A stretch of DNA of 64,000 nucleotides from Symbiodinium natans (GCA_905221605.1 CAJNDS010000446.1:1165743-1229742), one strand, 5' to 3'. Counted from the first letter of the stretch, positions 52,727 through 62,345 are shown. Notes: generated by a model from the sequence alone, not told the origin. Numbers and translations: made by a program.

Positions 52727-52990
52727 GTTTAGGGTTCAGGGTCCAGGGTTTAGGGTTTAGGGTTTAGGGTTCAGTGGCTGGAGCCAAGGAATGCTCCGGC
52801 AAGGACATGCCTTTCTTGTCGGCTGCGCCTGGTGCAAAAAAAGCTGCAGTTCCGAAGGGTTCAGGGTTTCGGCGCCCAGAGGGGGCTCCAAGTAGCCCAA
52901 AGTACATGTAGCCCTAAACCCTAAACCCTAAACCCTAAACCCTAAACCCTAAACCCTAAACCCTAAACCCTAAGCCTTATGGACTTGCAG
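52727..52990. repeat. G tract, GC-rich block, C tract
   Basis: TTTAGGG units 52727-52772; a 140-bp single-copy block without a chosen frame; CCCTAAA units 52914-52974. Confidence 0.8.
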
Positions 52991-53040
52991 AACGACGTGA
53001 AACTGTGGCCCTCTTCTGTGTTCCCTCAGCTGCATCAGGA
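52991..53040 (+). CDS. Candidate exon
   Basis: ATGGACTTGCAG precedes a frame reading NDVKLWPSSVFPQLHQ up to GTGTAT. The frame stays open beyond (ECILCQRPPPKKGIGS), so the exon may extend to about 53090. C tract upstream. Confidence 0.45.
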
Positions 53041-54971
53041 GTGTATACTCTGCCAGAGACCTCCCCCAAAGAAGGGAATTGGCTCAACCCCACAGCCCCA
53101 AAGCCCGAAACACTGAGGAGCCCTGCACTTGAAACCCTAAACCCTAAACCCTAAACCCCAAACCCTAAACCCTAAACACCCTGGGGCAAAGGTCTGAGGA
53201 GATTTCCAGGCAGCACCTGAAGTCGTTTGGAAGTTTCGGGCTTCTCAGGCGACCTTCGGGGGCCCCTTGTTATACCCCACTTTTGGGGTTTAGTGTTAGG
53301 GTTTAGGGTTTAGGGTTTAGGGTTTAGGGTTTAGGGTTTAGGGTTTAGGGTTTAGGGTTTAGGGTTTAGGGCTTAGGGCTTAGGGCTTAGGGCTTAGGGC
53401 TTGGGGTTTGGGGTTTGGGGTTTGGGGTTTGGGTACTGGAGTACAAGGGAGAACGCGCTGCTCAAGATTAAAAACCGAATTCAAAGGCCCAGCCCAGACT
53501 GCCGTGACTGCATACTTTAGACCTTGTACTGCCCTGCCGTTTATAGACCCTAAACCCTAAACCCCCGCGCCAAACCCTAAACCCTAAACCCTTAACCTTC
53601 TTGAGGGAGGGGGGTTCATGGGGGTGAGGCTCCCGGGAACCCCCCTTTTGGCAAGCTTAGGGAGCCTTCGGGAGTAGTGGGGAGAAGAAAGGAACCTTGG
53701 GGGTTTAGGGTTTCGGGTTTCGGGTTTAGGGTTTAGGGTTTAGGGTTTACTACATACCAGCATACTATACGCCTTGTACTGTATGCCTGCTCAGAAACGA
53801 GGGTACTTTGATTAGGAAACTCTTGGATTCACTGTAAGCCGTATGGTACGGCATTTTATGTTTCCATTCCTTTTCAGCAACCCTACTTACTCGGTAGATC
53901 GAAACCTTAAAGCGCTAAGCCCCTGGGCCCTGAGCCCCAAGTCCCAAACCCCAACACTTGCTGAACCCTAAGCTCCAAACCCTAAACCCAATCCAAAACC
54001 CCAAACCCAACAGAACGTAAACCCTAAACCCAAAACCCAAAACCTTAAACCCTAAACCCTAAACTAAGTTAAGTCAAGGTGTCATTAACCCCAAGCCCTA
54101 AACCCTAAGGTGTCACTCAGCTCTCCGCGAGTCCGCAGCGACAGCTCGGGCAGGGCGCCCAACACGCCGGGCCTACGGCATTTGTAAGGTTTAGGGTTTA
54201 GGGTTTAGGGTTTCAGGGTTTTAGGGTTTTAGGGTTTCAGGGTTTTAGGGTTTTAGGGTTTCAGGGTCTTAGGGTCTTTGGCTTGTCAAAACACACACAC
54301 ACACACACACACACATGTATGAATGATTTCATTTTTAATTCATATGTATACATGTTTTCATTTTTCATTCATGTACCCGAAACCTAAACCTTAAACCCTA
54401 ATCCCTGCGCCCTTTCAATCCCCAGACCCAAAACCAAGGCCCTGTAGGGTTAGGGTTCATGGCTTAGGTTGTACGGCACCCGCCCCCCTCCCCCCCCCCA
54501 CCCCCCCGCAAGCCTAATCAGACCTGTGTAGAGTAAACCCAGTTTTTTCTCTCCCAAGCTGGCTGCAAGGCATGAGACGGCCGCGGTCACGATCGTTGCT
54601 CGCCGGGCGTCGGCCAAGCAGGTCCGCTGTGCGGAAGCTTGCAAACTTGGGTCGTTACGTTAGTGGGTTTAGGTTCGTACTCATATTAAGGGAGCTGAAA
54701 GTTAAACTTTAATTGGGGGGTTAAAGAGCAACCAAGGTTTGGGGTGGTTGGAAGTATAGGGTTTAGGGTGATGGGTCGGTAGATCTACTTTGTTGGGCCC
54801 TCCTGCTTGCATTTCATAGTACTCGCCATACAGTCCCTCCCCCCGCTCATTTTTGGGCATTTGGGTTGAGCCCTGCAAGAAGCCCAATAGCGAAGAAGTT
54901 CCGGGCAACCTGAATATAATCCCGATTAAGGACTGTTGGTATGAGGTTATATTACCCTTATAATATTCACT
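53041..54971. other. Mixed repeats to the retrotransposon
   Basis: C tract 53135-53175; G tract with TTTGGGG tail 53286-53435; short G tract 53701-53750; CA repeat 54292-54315; degenerate TTTTAGGG 54210-54272. The GC-rich block 54120-54186 between C and G tracts reads LRESAATARAGRPTRRAYGI and may be an exon. A family A right half lies at about 54905-54965, and the retrotransposon inserted just beyond it. Confidence 0.55.
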
Positions 54972-54985
54972 ATACATAACAAGGG
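54972..54985 (+). repeat. Target-site duplication, left copy
   Basis: ATACATAACAAGGG, identical to 61731-61744. It marks the 5' boundary of the retrotransposon. Confidence 0.9.
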
Positions 54986-55700
54986 GCGCGGCAACGACTG
55001 GCGTCGACCTCCACGCGGTCGCCGCGCGGGCAACCATGCTGCTGCATTAGTTTAGGGGTTTTTGTCTGCGCGTGAGTTCAACGGGCATCTCCCTGTGCTA
55101 GGTTCGGATGACGTGCCATGGGACCAGGGGGTTTTTTACGGTGCTGGGGTCAGGGTGGGAGCGCGAGTGGAGTTACGCAGCATGGGCTAATCCAACTCCG
55201 ACATGGTCGGACCCCCCTTCTGTAGGGTGTTGGTCTTTGGGGGTCCTTGGTCCTTGGTCCTTGCGTCCTTGGATTTTTTGCAGGGTCCCCAGGGGGCGGA
55301 ATGCCAGTCATCCTCGGCCACTCTGGCTCAAAGCTGTCGCGGGGGCCGTTGGGGGGGGCTGCGCATGGTGCGGTCTCCTTCTCCTCTGCCGTGCGTGGTG
55401 CTGCTGGTGGTGTGCCGAGTGCGCCAGTGAGGTTAGCCCACCCGTGTGGTCGGCGGTTGGGCTCTTTACGCTGTCGTCTGCGGGTGGGTTCTTGTTTACG
55501 GGGTCTTGACCCTAAGTTGCCTTCAGGCTGTGTACGGGGTGGGTGGATTGGGGGTCCCCCCGGGTGTTGGCGCGCATGGTGCGAGGTCCAGGGAGAGGGC
55601 GGTTTTGTCAGACAGATGACTCCTCTTTTCACCTTTCTCTGGGGGGGGGTTGGTACGGGGCGGGAGGAAGGGTAGCGCTGTTTTGCGGGCCTCGGGCGGG
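54986..55700 (+). promoter_or_regulatory. 5' leader of the retrotransposon
   Basis: About 715 bp of GC-rich DNA upstream of the first in-frame ATG. LINE-like elements usually carry an internal promoter here, but no specific motif was recognised. A 133-codon + frame (55108-55509) and a 190-codon - frame lie in it; both are Trp/Cys- or Pro-rich and look like composition artefacts. The main frame is closed by TGA at 55617. Confidence 0.5.
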
Positions 55701-58700
55701 ATGGGAAGGTGTAGGGCTCCACGGGAGGCCTCTAGGGGGCTGGCACGTTTGCGGGTTAGTCGGGCGGTACGTCGGGGTAGACAGGCGGGAGGCTTCATGA
55801 GGAGGATGCGGGAGAAACATGCTCGACTTCGGCGGTGCAATACAAGCATACGTATGGCAACATGGAACATGAGAGGGTTAGGGGTAACAGGGGGAGAGAC
55901 GGACCAAGAGCTCAAAGTCAAGGTACTGCTCACTCGAATGGCGGAGCAGCAGTGGGACATTGTTTGTCTTACGGATTTGCAGTTTCCGGAGGATGGGATA
56001 CGTGAGTACCATTTTGGGGGACGAGAATGGTTTCTGTTGGTGCGGGGTATGGTGGGCTTCTTGCTGTCGGATGTGTGGTATGATTGGTGGGAACAGGGCG
56101 GAGGGGTGGTGTACCAGAGGCGGACAAGGGCAGCGGCCATTAGCATTCCCAGACGGGGCTGGCGTAGGGGTCTCTGGATTTGCTCGGTGTATGCACCTAC
56201 AAGCGCGTCGGGAGTTCGGGAGCGGACAGCGTTGAGACAGGAGGTGTCTGTTTTGGTGGAGGCGGCTCCTCCTACAACCATGGTCATCATAGCAGGAGAC
56301 TTTAACGCCGAAATGGGCAACAACGTGGATGTGAGTAGGTCGGGACACAGTATCATGGGCCCGTTCGCGGGGCCAAAGGTCACCAAGCCGGGGGCAGAAT
56401 GGCGGGATTGGTGTGAGCGAAACGGTTTCAGGGAGGCTGGCAGTCGGTTCAAGCAGAGGCGCCGCTGTACATGGCGGCACCCACGGTACCGCTCGGATCA
56501 TGAACTCGACCATTTTTTGGTTAGGGAGCAAGACTTGTGGCATCTTCAGTCATGTCGCATCCTGTATGACGGTCCGAGTGTTAAGGGCTCATGGACGGGC
56601 TACACGGATCATAATCCGGTTGAATGCGTGCTACGGGTTGGGAAATGGTGGAGGCCTAAGAAGGGCCGAAGGGCATCCAAACAAAACCGGGACTTAGCAA
56701 AGCTGCGTGGATCAGGGGGGCAGGCAAAAGAGCTTAGGGAACGCTGGCAGGGGTTGGTGGAAAGTCGTCTCAGGGATCTGAGACAGGAATTGGATGGCAC
56801 CGTTGATGAGACGTATAAGTGGGAAAGGGTGTGTGAGGTCTGTCGTGGGGTAGCCTTGGAGGTGTGCGGAGTGGTAAAAGATGCAGGGGGGTCGCCGTGG
56901 CTGCAGCTGCATGCCAAGGAGCTGCAGGAGCTGGACGAGGGGATAAGGGAGGCGCAGTTAAGGGACGCAGCGGCGGGGGAACAAGAGGATGTCGCGGTGC
57001 GGGCAAGATTCCGGAGGCGGTTGCATGAGGCCAGGAGATGCAAGCGACTGAGTGTGCGCGGGTGGAAGGAGGACTGGTTGAGAGAACGGGCGCAGGAAGC
57101 CGATGCACTGATAGGAACGCCGGAGGCCCACGGAGTGTTTAAAATTGTCAAACAATTGCTGGCAGCCATAAAGGGGGACAGACGGGGTGGGGGGCGGGTC
57201 CGGAGTTCGGGCAAGGAAGAGCTGGAAGCATGGAAGGACCACTTCGAGGCTATACAAGCGGGGCGGGGTCAGGTCACAGAAGCGGTGTGGGGGGACGTCG
57301 AGGATAGGCCCGAGGAACCGGGACTGGCGGATTTCCCCACATGGGAAGAAATGCTGAGGGCTATTCGGGACATGAAATATGGGAAGGCCGGAGGGGTGGA
57401 CGGAATGGTGGCAGAGTACTTCAAGTGGGCGGGTAGGGAACTGCACGAACGGCTGTTTGAGTTTCTCACGTTTTCGTGGCGCTCCGCCACACGGGCGGAC
57501 GCGGGACGGGAAGCGGAATTGTGGCCGGAGGCATGGCGAGTCGGTATAGTGGTACCAATTTGGAAACGAAAGGGTAACTGGAAGGATAAGAATTCGTGGA
57601 GGGGCATCACACTACTGTCTGTGGGTTCCAAAGTTTTAGCGCGCATTTGCGCACACCGCCTAGCCAGATGGACCCAGCCGTGGTTAAATGCACTGCAGTT
57701 CGGGTTTAGACCTGGAAGCGGGGTAGACGATATACAGCAAATAACAAGGGGGGTCCTGGAAGAAGCTGCGCACTCCGCGCACGATCGCGTTTACCTTTTC
57801 CGCTTTTATGATCTAGAAAAAGCCTACCCTAAAGTGGCACGAGGTGCCTTATGGAAGGCGCTGGAGAAGAAGGGCTGTCCAATGTCTTTTTTGCGAGTAT
57901 TACGGGGGATCCATGAAGATCCAAAGTGCAAAGTCAGACATCAGGGGCGTCTGTCATCTACTTTTGTGCCTGAGCGGGGACTCAGAGAAGGGTGTCCCTC
58001 TTCACCCATACTGTTCAATGTCTATCACCACTGCGTCATGGAAGTGTTTAGGGCCAGACGGTCCCGAAGGGCAGAGCAGGAGGGACAGACGCCTGGGTTG
58101 AACTGGGTTTTCAAGGTGGACGGGAAGGTGGGCAAAAGGCGGCTGGACAGGATCGAAGAGGGCAGAAATATCAAACGGGTCTGTCTGGGAGATTTCGCGT
58201 ATGCAGATGACACGGGCATCATGGGGGAAGCGGCCGAGGTAAGAGGGGCGGAAAACGTACTTGTTCAGACAATACGGGATTTTGAGGGCAAAGTCAACCA
58301 GGAGAAAACAGAGGGTCTTCGAGTAATGAGGGAGGCGCGACCGGGCACGGACGTACCTTGGCTAGGGGAGGCGGGGACGGTAAAGCACGTGGGGGCCATG
58401 TTGGCGGAACGGGCAGGGCATGCGGCGGAAACACACAAGCGGGCGCAAAAGGCGGCGGGGAAAGTGTCTGAGGTGTCCGGGGCTTGGCTCCGAGGGCGCA
58501 CAAAACATTACGCCCGCACTGACATCAGCGTGTCTACGCCCATCAAAGTACTGAAGGCCATCATTAAGGGTACCCTCATGAGCTTTGCGCGCACGCGCGC
58601 GTGGCAGACCAACCAGATCAAGCGCATGCAAGGGGTCATACACATAGCCATCCGGAGGTGTTTAGGCTATCGCCTTCGGGATCTGCGAAAAGCAGGTATC

Positions 58701-60473
58701 ACTAATGAAGTGTTGCGAAACCTGGCGCAGTGGGAAAAATTTGATACGGCAGTCCGGAGGGCCAGCCTCCTGTGGCTCGGACACGTGGCGCGTATGCCGG
58801 TTGAGGCTCCACAAAAACAGGTCCTGTTCGGCTGGATAGATGGGCATGGCGCTAAGATGAGGTGCCCTTTTAAGCAGGCGCAGTGGCTTAACTCATGTTT
58901 GAGACACGCAGGGATCCCGGAAATGGACTGGTTCCGCAAAGCTCAAAATCGCAGTAAGTGGCGGGAGGAGGTGTGTAGAGCTTTTCCGGTGGAGGTAGTG
59001 TTGCAGGGGCGGGAAAGGGAATTGGACAAGTGGCGTTTGGGGAGGCCGGTGCCTGAGTGGGCAACGGTGCAGGGCGAACCAGAACCAGAACGGGAGCATG
59101 AGTGTAGTGAAGATGAGTTGGGGATCAGACTTAAGGGTCATGCGCCGGGACACGAGACGCAGATGTACAAGAGTCAAAAACGCCGGAGGCGACTGCGGAC
59201 GGACCGCCGAGCTGGTCGGGGTCAGGGCAAGCCTACATGTCCTGTGTGTCAAAAGCAGTTTGGAAAATTCAACCAACTGTCCTTTCACTACGAAGCCGAG
59301 CATGCCATATGTGATCCGACGCTCACCACTGTGCAAAGCTTCACGTGCCAAACCTGCCAAGAAACGTTTCGGCGGGCAGGGCAGTTGAAGGGTCACGTCT
59401 GTCCAGCTGTGGGAGTTCTAGAGCGCATGCGGACCGTGGATACGGTGGAAGATTTTGTGGGGTGGGAGGACGCGGTCGCGCAGCCTCCATTGCCGCAGGA
59501 GTTGCATGTGTACACTGATGGGTCCAGGGGGTCCGAGGGAGGGACGTCGGCGGGATGGGGGGTAGCAGTGTTCGGAAGCCAACAGGGACAGGTGCAAACG
59601 GATATGTGGAGGGAAGCTGACCCGTGGTTGGCAGCCCTGTACGGTCCGGTGCTGACGCAAGTGTATGATAAGTTGTGGCTGGGAGCAACCGAGCACACGA
59701 ACAATACAGGTGAGCTATCTGCCATTGGTGAAGCGTGCAGATACCTGATGGACCTCCATGAGCGGATGCCCCCAGAGTGGTCCAGAACTGTGTACTTGTA
59801 CTATGATTCGGAGTACGCGTATGGGGTGGCGACCAGACTCACGCGGGCTCAGGCCAATCAGGTCCTCGCAGAGACAGTGGCAGGATTGGTAAGTGCGGTG
59901 CGACGCCTCTTTGTGCTGCATTTTAAACATGTAAAAGGGCACAGTGCCAATCGGGGGAACGAGATAGCGGATGCACTGGCGCGGCGCGGGGCCATGGGTC
60001 GCGTCTCTCCCCACTGCGCACGCTGGATCGAGCACGCTGTGCCAGCTCTGCATGGCAAGCCGAGGGGGGCAGGGGGTGCCACAGCCTCCGGTAAAGCCAA
60101 ACCAAAGGCCCGACCAAAACGCACGCCTAGCGCAAAGCCTAAGGGGGGGGCAAAGCGGGCGTGGACAGGACACGAGGTTGGCACATGTAGGTCATGTTCG
60201 CGCGATTTCCGTCTCGGGGATTTAGCGCAGCACGAGCCCGTCTGCAGAGGGGGGGGAGATGCCAACCTTCGATGCCGGTACTGCCCAAGTCTGTTCGGGA
60301 GCATAGGAGCTAGAAAAAACCATGAACGGTACTCGCACGCAAACGAGGCACTGCGGGATGGGGTTATCGGGAAATTGTCAAAGCGCCGCACCGGCATCTC
60401 GGGTGGGGGTGGGGAGGGTTCCGGGCAGGGAGGGAACAGTCCGGGGGAGGGAGGGACTATGGGCTGCGGATGA
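55701..60473 (+). CDS. Retrotransposon polyprotein: endonuclease, RT, RNase H, zinc fingers
   Basis: A 1590-residue protein from the first in-frame ATG; ATGs at 55797 and 55854 are alternatives. Residues about 52-315 form an APE-like endonuclease: TWNMRG near 54, SVYAPT, GDFN at 199-202, and TDH at 302-304. The usual catalytic Glu position reads LTDL with Asp at 92. Residues about 540-850 are reverse transcriptase: KAGGVDG near 562, LQFGFRPG, FYDLEKAY with Asp 704, and YADD at 834-837. Two zinc fingers follow: C2H2 (C1180, C1183, H1196, H1201) and CCHC-like (C1216, C1219, H1232, C1234). RNase H is complete: D1273, E1338, D1369, H1414, D1424. Two more fingers end it (C1496, C1499, H1511, C1515; C1525, C1528, H1541, H1546). 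The protein would nick target DNA, copy the element RNA and remove RNA from the hybrid. No frameshift or stop is seen. Confidence 0.93.
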   Translation: MGRCRAPREASRGLARLRVSRAVRRGRQAGGFMRRMREKHARLRRCNTSIRMATWNMRGLGVTGGETDQELKVKVLLTRMAEQQWDIVCLTDLQFPEDGIREYHFGGREWFLLVRGMVGFLLSDVWYDWWEQGGGVVYQRRTRAAAISIPRRGWRRGLWICSVYAPTSASGVRERTALRQEVSVLVEAAPPTTMVIIAGDFNAEMGNNVDVSRSGHSIMGPFAGPKVTKPGAEWRDWCERNGFREAGSRFKQRRRCTWRHPRYRSDHELDHFLVREQDLWHLQSCRILYDGPSVKGSWTGYTDHNPVECVLRVGKWWRPKKGRRASKQNRDLAKLRGSGGQAKELRERWQGLVESRLRDLRQELDGTVDETYKWERVCEVCRGVALEVCGVVKDAGGSPWLQLHAKELQELDEGIREAQLRDAAAGEQEDVAVRARFRRRLHEARRCKRLSVRGWKEDWLRERAQEADALIGTPEAHGVFKIVKQLLAAIKGDRRGGGRVRSSGKEELEAWKDHFEAIQAGRGQVTEAVWGDVEDRPEEPGLADFPTWEEMLRAIRDMKYGKAGGVDGMVAEYFKWAGRELHERLFEFLTFSWRSATRADAGREAELWPEAWRVGIVVPIWKRKGNWKDKNSWRGITLLSVGSKVLARICAHRLARWTQPWLNALQFGFRPGSGVDDIQQITRGVLEEAAHSAHDRVYLFRFYDLEKAYPKVARGALWKALEKKGCPMSFLRVLRGIHEDPKCKVRHQGRLSSTFVPERGLREGCPSSPILFNVYHHCVMEVFRARRSRRAEQEGQTPGLNWVFKVDGKVGKRRLDRIEEGRNIKRVCLGDFAYADDTGIMGEAAEVRGAENVLVQTIRDFEGKVNQEKTEGLRVMREARPGTDVPWLGEAGTVKHVGAMLAERAGHAAETHKRAQKAAGKVSEVSGAWLRGRTKHYARTDISVSTPIKVLKAIIKGTLMSFARTRAWQTNQIKRMQGVIHIAIRRCLGYRLRDLRKAGITNEVLRNLAQWEKFDTAVRRASLLWLGHVARMPVEAPQKQVLFGWIDGHGAKMRCPFKQAQWLNSCLRHAGIPEMDWFRKAQNRSKWREEVCRAFPVEVVLQGRERELDKWRLGRPVPEWATVQGEPEPEREHECSEDELGIRLKGHAPGHETQMYKSQKRRRRLRTDRRAGRGQGKPTCPVCQKQFGKFNQLSFHYEAEHAICDPTLTTVQSFTCQTCQETFRRAGQLKGHVCPAVGVLERMRTVDTVEDFVGWEDAVAQPPLPQELHVYTDGSRGSEGGTSAGWGVAVFGSQQGQVQTDMWREADPWLAALYGPVLTQVYDKLWLGATEHTNNTGELSAIGEACRYLMDLHERMPPEWSRTVYLYYDSEYAYGVATRLTRAQANQVLAETVAGLVSAVRRLFVLHFKHVKGHSANRGNEIADALARRGAMGRVSPHCARWIEHAVPALHGKPRGAGGATASGKAKPKARPKRTPSAKPKGGAKRAWTGHEVGTCRSCSRDFRLGDLAQHEPVCRGGGDANLRCRYCPSLFGSIGARKNHERYSHANEALRDGVIGKLSKRRTGISGGGGEGSGQGGNSPGEGGTMGCG

Positions 60474-60531
60474 TGTGTTTCTGCGCGGCAGCTTTTGGTG
60501 GTTCAAACAGCAGTGCCTCCTGACTTTGGCA

Positions 60532-61236
60532 ATGGCCCCGCGCGATGGGGACCGGAAACGCAAGCTGGAAGACCTACAAGACCGAGTGGGCGAGCTCGCA
60601 GCAAGGCAGGAGGAGCACGGGCAGAGGCTGGACAGACTGGACCTGGCGCTGGAACGGGAGGTGGCGTACCGCCATCTACGGGTGGAAGGGTCAAAAGGGC
60701 TGGAGGCCCTGTTCAAGCAGGTGGAGGATGGGGGCATGGACCGAGGGCAAATCCGGGCCAGGGCGGCGAGAGTTCTTGTGGAGGAGGTCCGAGAAGCGGT
60801 CGAAAGTCCGGCAGATGAGGCCCACCTTCAGGAGACCGCACAAAGCCTTTCCAACCGCAAGAGAGCATGCCCGACGGTGGAGGCACGGATGGCGGCGGCC
60901 AGGGCTTTCGGGACAGTCGAAAGCCAGGGCTTGGTGGAATGGGTACAACCAGGAAACAGGGGCAGTTTTTCGGTGCGGCTGGCGGCGGGAGAGCCGTCCA
61001 GGGTGGCTTTCGAGGGGGTGCGTAAAGAGCTTAACTGGGTCCTCTTCGTGTTGGCACGGGCAAAAGTTGGGCCGGGGACGCAAATATACCCCGACAGGGG
61101 CCCGGCAACGCGGCGCATGGAAAGGGGTCGGGGCAAAGGCCATGGCAGAGGCAAGGGGGCAGGCGGGTCGGAGGGGCAACGCGGCGGGGGCAAAGGCGGG
61201 GCCAGAGGTGGTCGAGAGCGTGCGGGACGCGACTGA
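60532..61236 (+). CDS. Second retrotransposon ORF: coiled-coil, Arg/Gly-rich protein
   Basis: A 234-residue protein starting MAPRDGDRKRKLEDLQDRVG, 58 bp after the main stop and in a different frame. Residues about 8-45 form a heptad coiled coil (LEDLQDRVGELAARQEE and on). A central part contains LVEEVREAVE and LNWVLFVLARAK. The last 40 residues are Gly/Arg/Lys-rich (GRGKGHGRGKGAGG), typical of RNA binding. By analogy with LINE ORF1 proteins it may coat the element RNA, but it lies downstream of the RT ORF rather than upstream. A longer in-frame start (60322) overlaps the main ORF and is less likely. The overlapping 360-codon frame is a Trp-rich shadow. Confidence 0.72.
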   Translation: MAPRDGDRKRKLEDLQDRVGELAARQEEHGQRLDRLDLALEREVAYRHLRVEGSKGLEALFKQVEDGGMDRGQIRARAARVLVEEVREAVESPADEAHLQETAQSLSNRKRACPTVEARMAAARAFGTVESQGLVEWVQPGNRGSFSVRLAAGEPSRVAFEGVRKELNWVLFVLARAKVGPGTQIYPDRGPATRRMERGRGKGHGRGKGAGGSEGQRGGGKGGARGGRERAGRD

Positions 61237-61730
61237 GGCAGGGCCGGGGGGGGGGGGGACGCTTTGCTTTGTAGGTTTTTGTTTCGCGGCGTGGATTTGG
61301 GAGTTATTTAGGGCCTCCCGGGGGAGATGGGATCCAGGGCTGGGTGGAGGAGGGGGGGGGTGGGTCTTGGAGGGTTCCTTCTTTCTTTCCTTCTGGGTTC
61401 TCGCTCTTTGGGGGAAGGCCATGAGCCGACCCCCGCAGTTGGGGCATTCCTATCGGGAAGCCCCGGATGTCTGGGCGTCACCTACGTGGTGGCGCCCGTA
61501 TGTTGAGCGAGCTTTACTTCCTTTTTGTTTTTCTTTTCTTGGATGGAGAGCCCTGATTTCGCCTTCTTACCTGCCTCTTAGCCCCTCCGGGGACCCCCGC
61601 GCAGTCCTATATGGAGGGCTCCTTTAATTTGCAACGCCTGGAGGCCGCCGCGCCCAACGCGGAGTTTACGCAACTTGGTCGGCTCGGGGGAGTAGGGGCT
61701 ACCTTCGGCGCACTCTTCTTCTTCTTCTTC
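61237..61730 (+). other. 3' leader and (CTT)n tail of the retrotransposon
   Basis: Begins with a G run (61243-61259) and ends with (CTT)5-like repeats at about 61714-61730, directly before the right target duplication. Short 3' repeats instead of poly-A occur in several LINE groups and mark where reverse transcription starts. Confidence 0.8.
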
Positions 61731-61744
61731 ATACATAACAAGGG
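61731..61744 (+). repeat. Target-site duplication, right copy
   Basis: ATACATAACAAGGG, identical to 54972-54985; host sequence resumes with CTCATACTTCGG. Confidence 0.9.
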
Positions 61745-61828
61745 CTCATACTTCGGATCCCTGTAAATCCCTGTCAGCAAGGGTAAGGGACCAGACTAGG
61801 GCCCAAAACCCTCAAAACCCCTAAACCT

Positions 61829-61952
61829 TGGGATGCTTCAATACTCGGGTTTAGGGTTTAGGGTTTAGGGTTTAGGGAGGGTTTAGGGTTTAGGGTTTAG
61901 GGCCCATGTAATCCCCATCAGGACGGTTAGAAAAAGGGGGAACGTCCAACTT
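61829..61952. mobile_element. Family A element with telomeric insert
   Basis: TTGGGATGCTTCAATACT is broken by TTTAGGG units (61850-61902, with one AGGGAGGG slip). The element resumes at CATGTAATCCCCATCAGGAC and ends GGGGGAACGTCC. Confidence 0.6.
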
Positions 61953-62028
61953 ATGAGACAACAACCCCAGTTGCCATCCTCAGAAATCCCTGCCCAGTGG
62001 CAGCTCCACTCGCTGTGTCTCGTCGGTG

Positions 62029-62196
62029 GTCTAAACCCTACGTCTAAACCTTAAACCCTAAACCCCTAAACCCTCAACCCTCAACCCTATTTCTAAACCC
62101 TCAACCCTAATTCTAAACCCTAGGCTCTAGGCCCCATCGCCCCTAAGTCGAAAACGGCCTCCGCATCGTCGATCTTCAGCAGCTCAGTTCGAAACT
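62029..62196 (-). repeat. Degenerate C-strand units
   Basis: CCCTAAACC, CCCTCAA and CTAAACCCTCAACCCT units to about 62135, then 60 bp of GC-rich single-copy DNA. Confidence 0.75.
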
Positions 62197-62345
62197 TTGT
62201 GGTGCTTTAGGGTTTAGGGTTTAGGGTTTAGGGTTTAGGGTTTTTACTGTAACTTTAGATCCTTAGCCTTTTTGGGTTTATTGGGTTTCTCAATCAGGCA
62301 GCTAAAAATTTTAATTTGTAACTACCTTCCTAAGTGCAGCCAAGG
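62197..62345. mobile_element. Family E element with telomeric insert
   Basis: TTTGTGGTGCTTT is followed by about five TTTAGGG units (62207-62243) and then TTACTGTAACTTTAGATCCT, which continues the family to CCTAAGTGCAGCCAAG. Uninterrupted copies are at 24829 and 32357. Confidence 0.7.

Larger units (their letters stand above)
54986..61730 (+). mobile_element. Full-length non-LTR (LINE-like) retrotransposon
   Basis: The 6,745-bp unit is flanked by a perfect 14-bp direct repeat, has no long terminal repeats, ends in a (CTT)n-type tail, and encodes an APE-like endonuclease, reverse transcriptase and RNase H. Order: GC-rich 5' leader, main ORF (55701-60473), second ORF (60532-61236), 3' leader and tail. 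It is GC-rich and lacks telomeric arrays, unlike its surroundings. Intact frames and an unmutated duplication point to recent insertion. Clade not assigned. Confidence 0.92.

Noticed and set aside
55523-60397. Many long - strand frames across the retrotransposon
   Set aside because: Pro/Ser/Arg-rich antisense shadows of the GC-rich main ORF.
60545-61627. 360-codon frame overlapping the second retrotransposon ORF
   Set aside because: Trp- and Gly-rich shadow; the 60532-61236 frame has a coiled coil and sensible composition.
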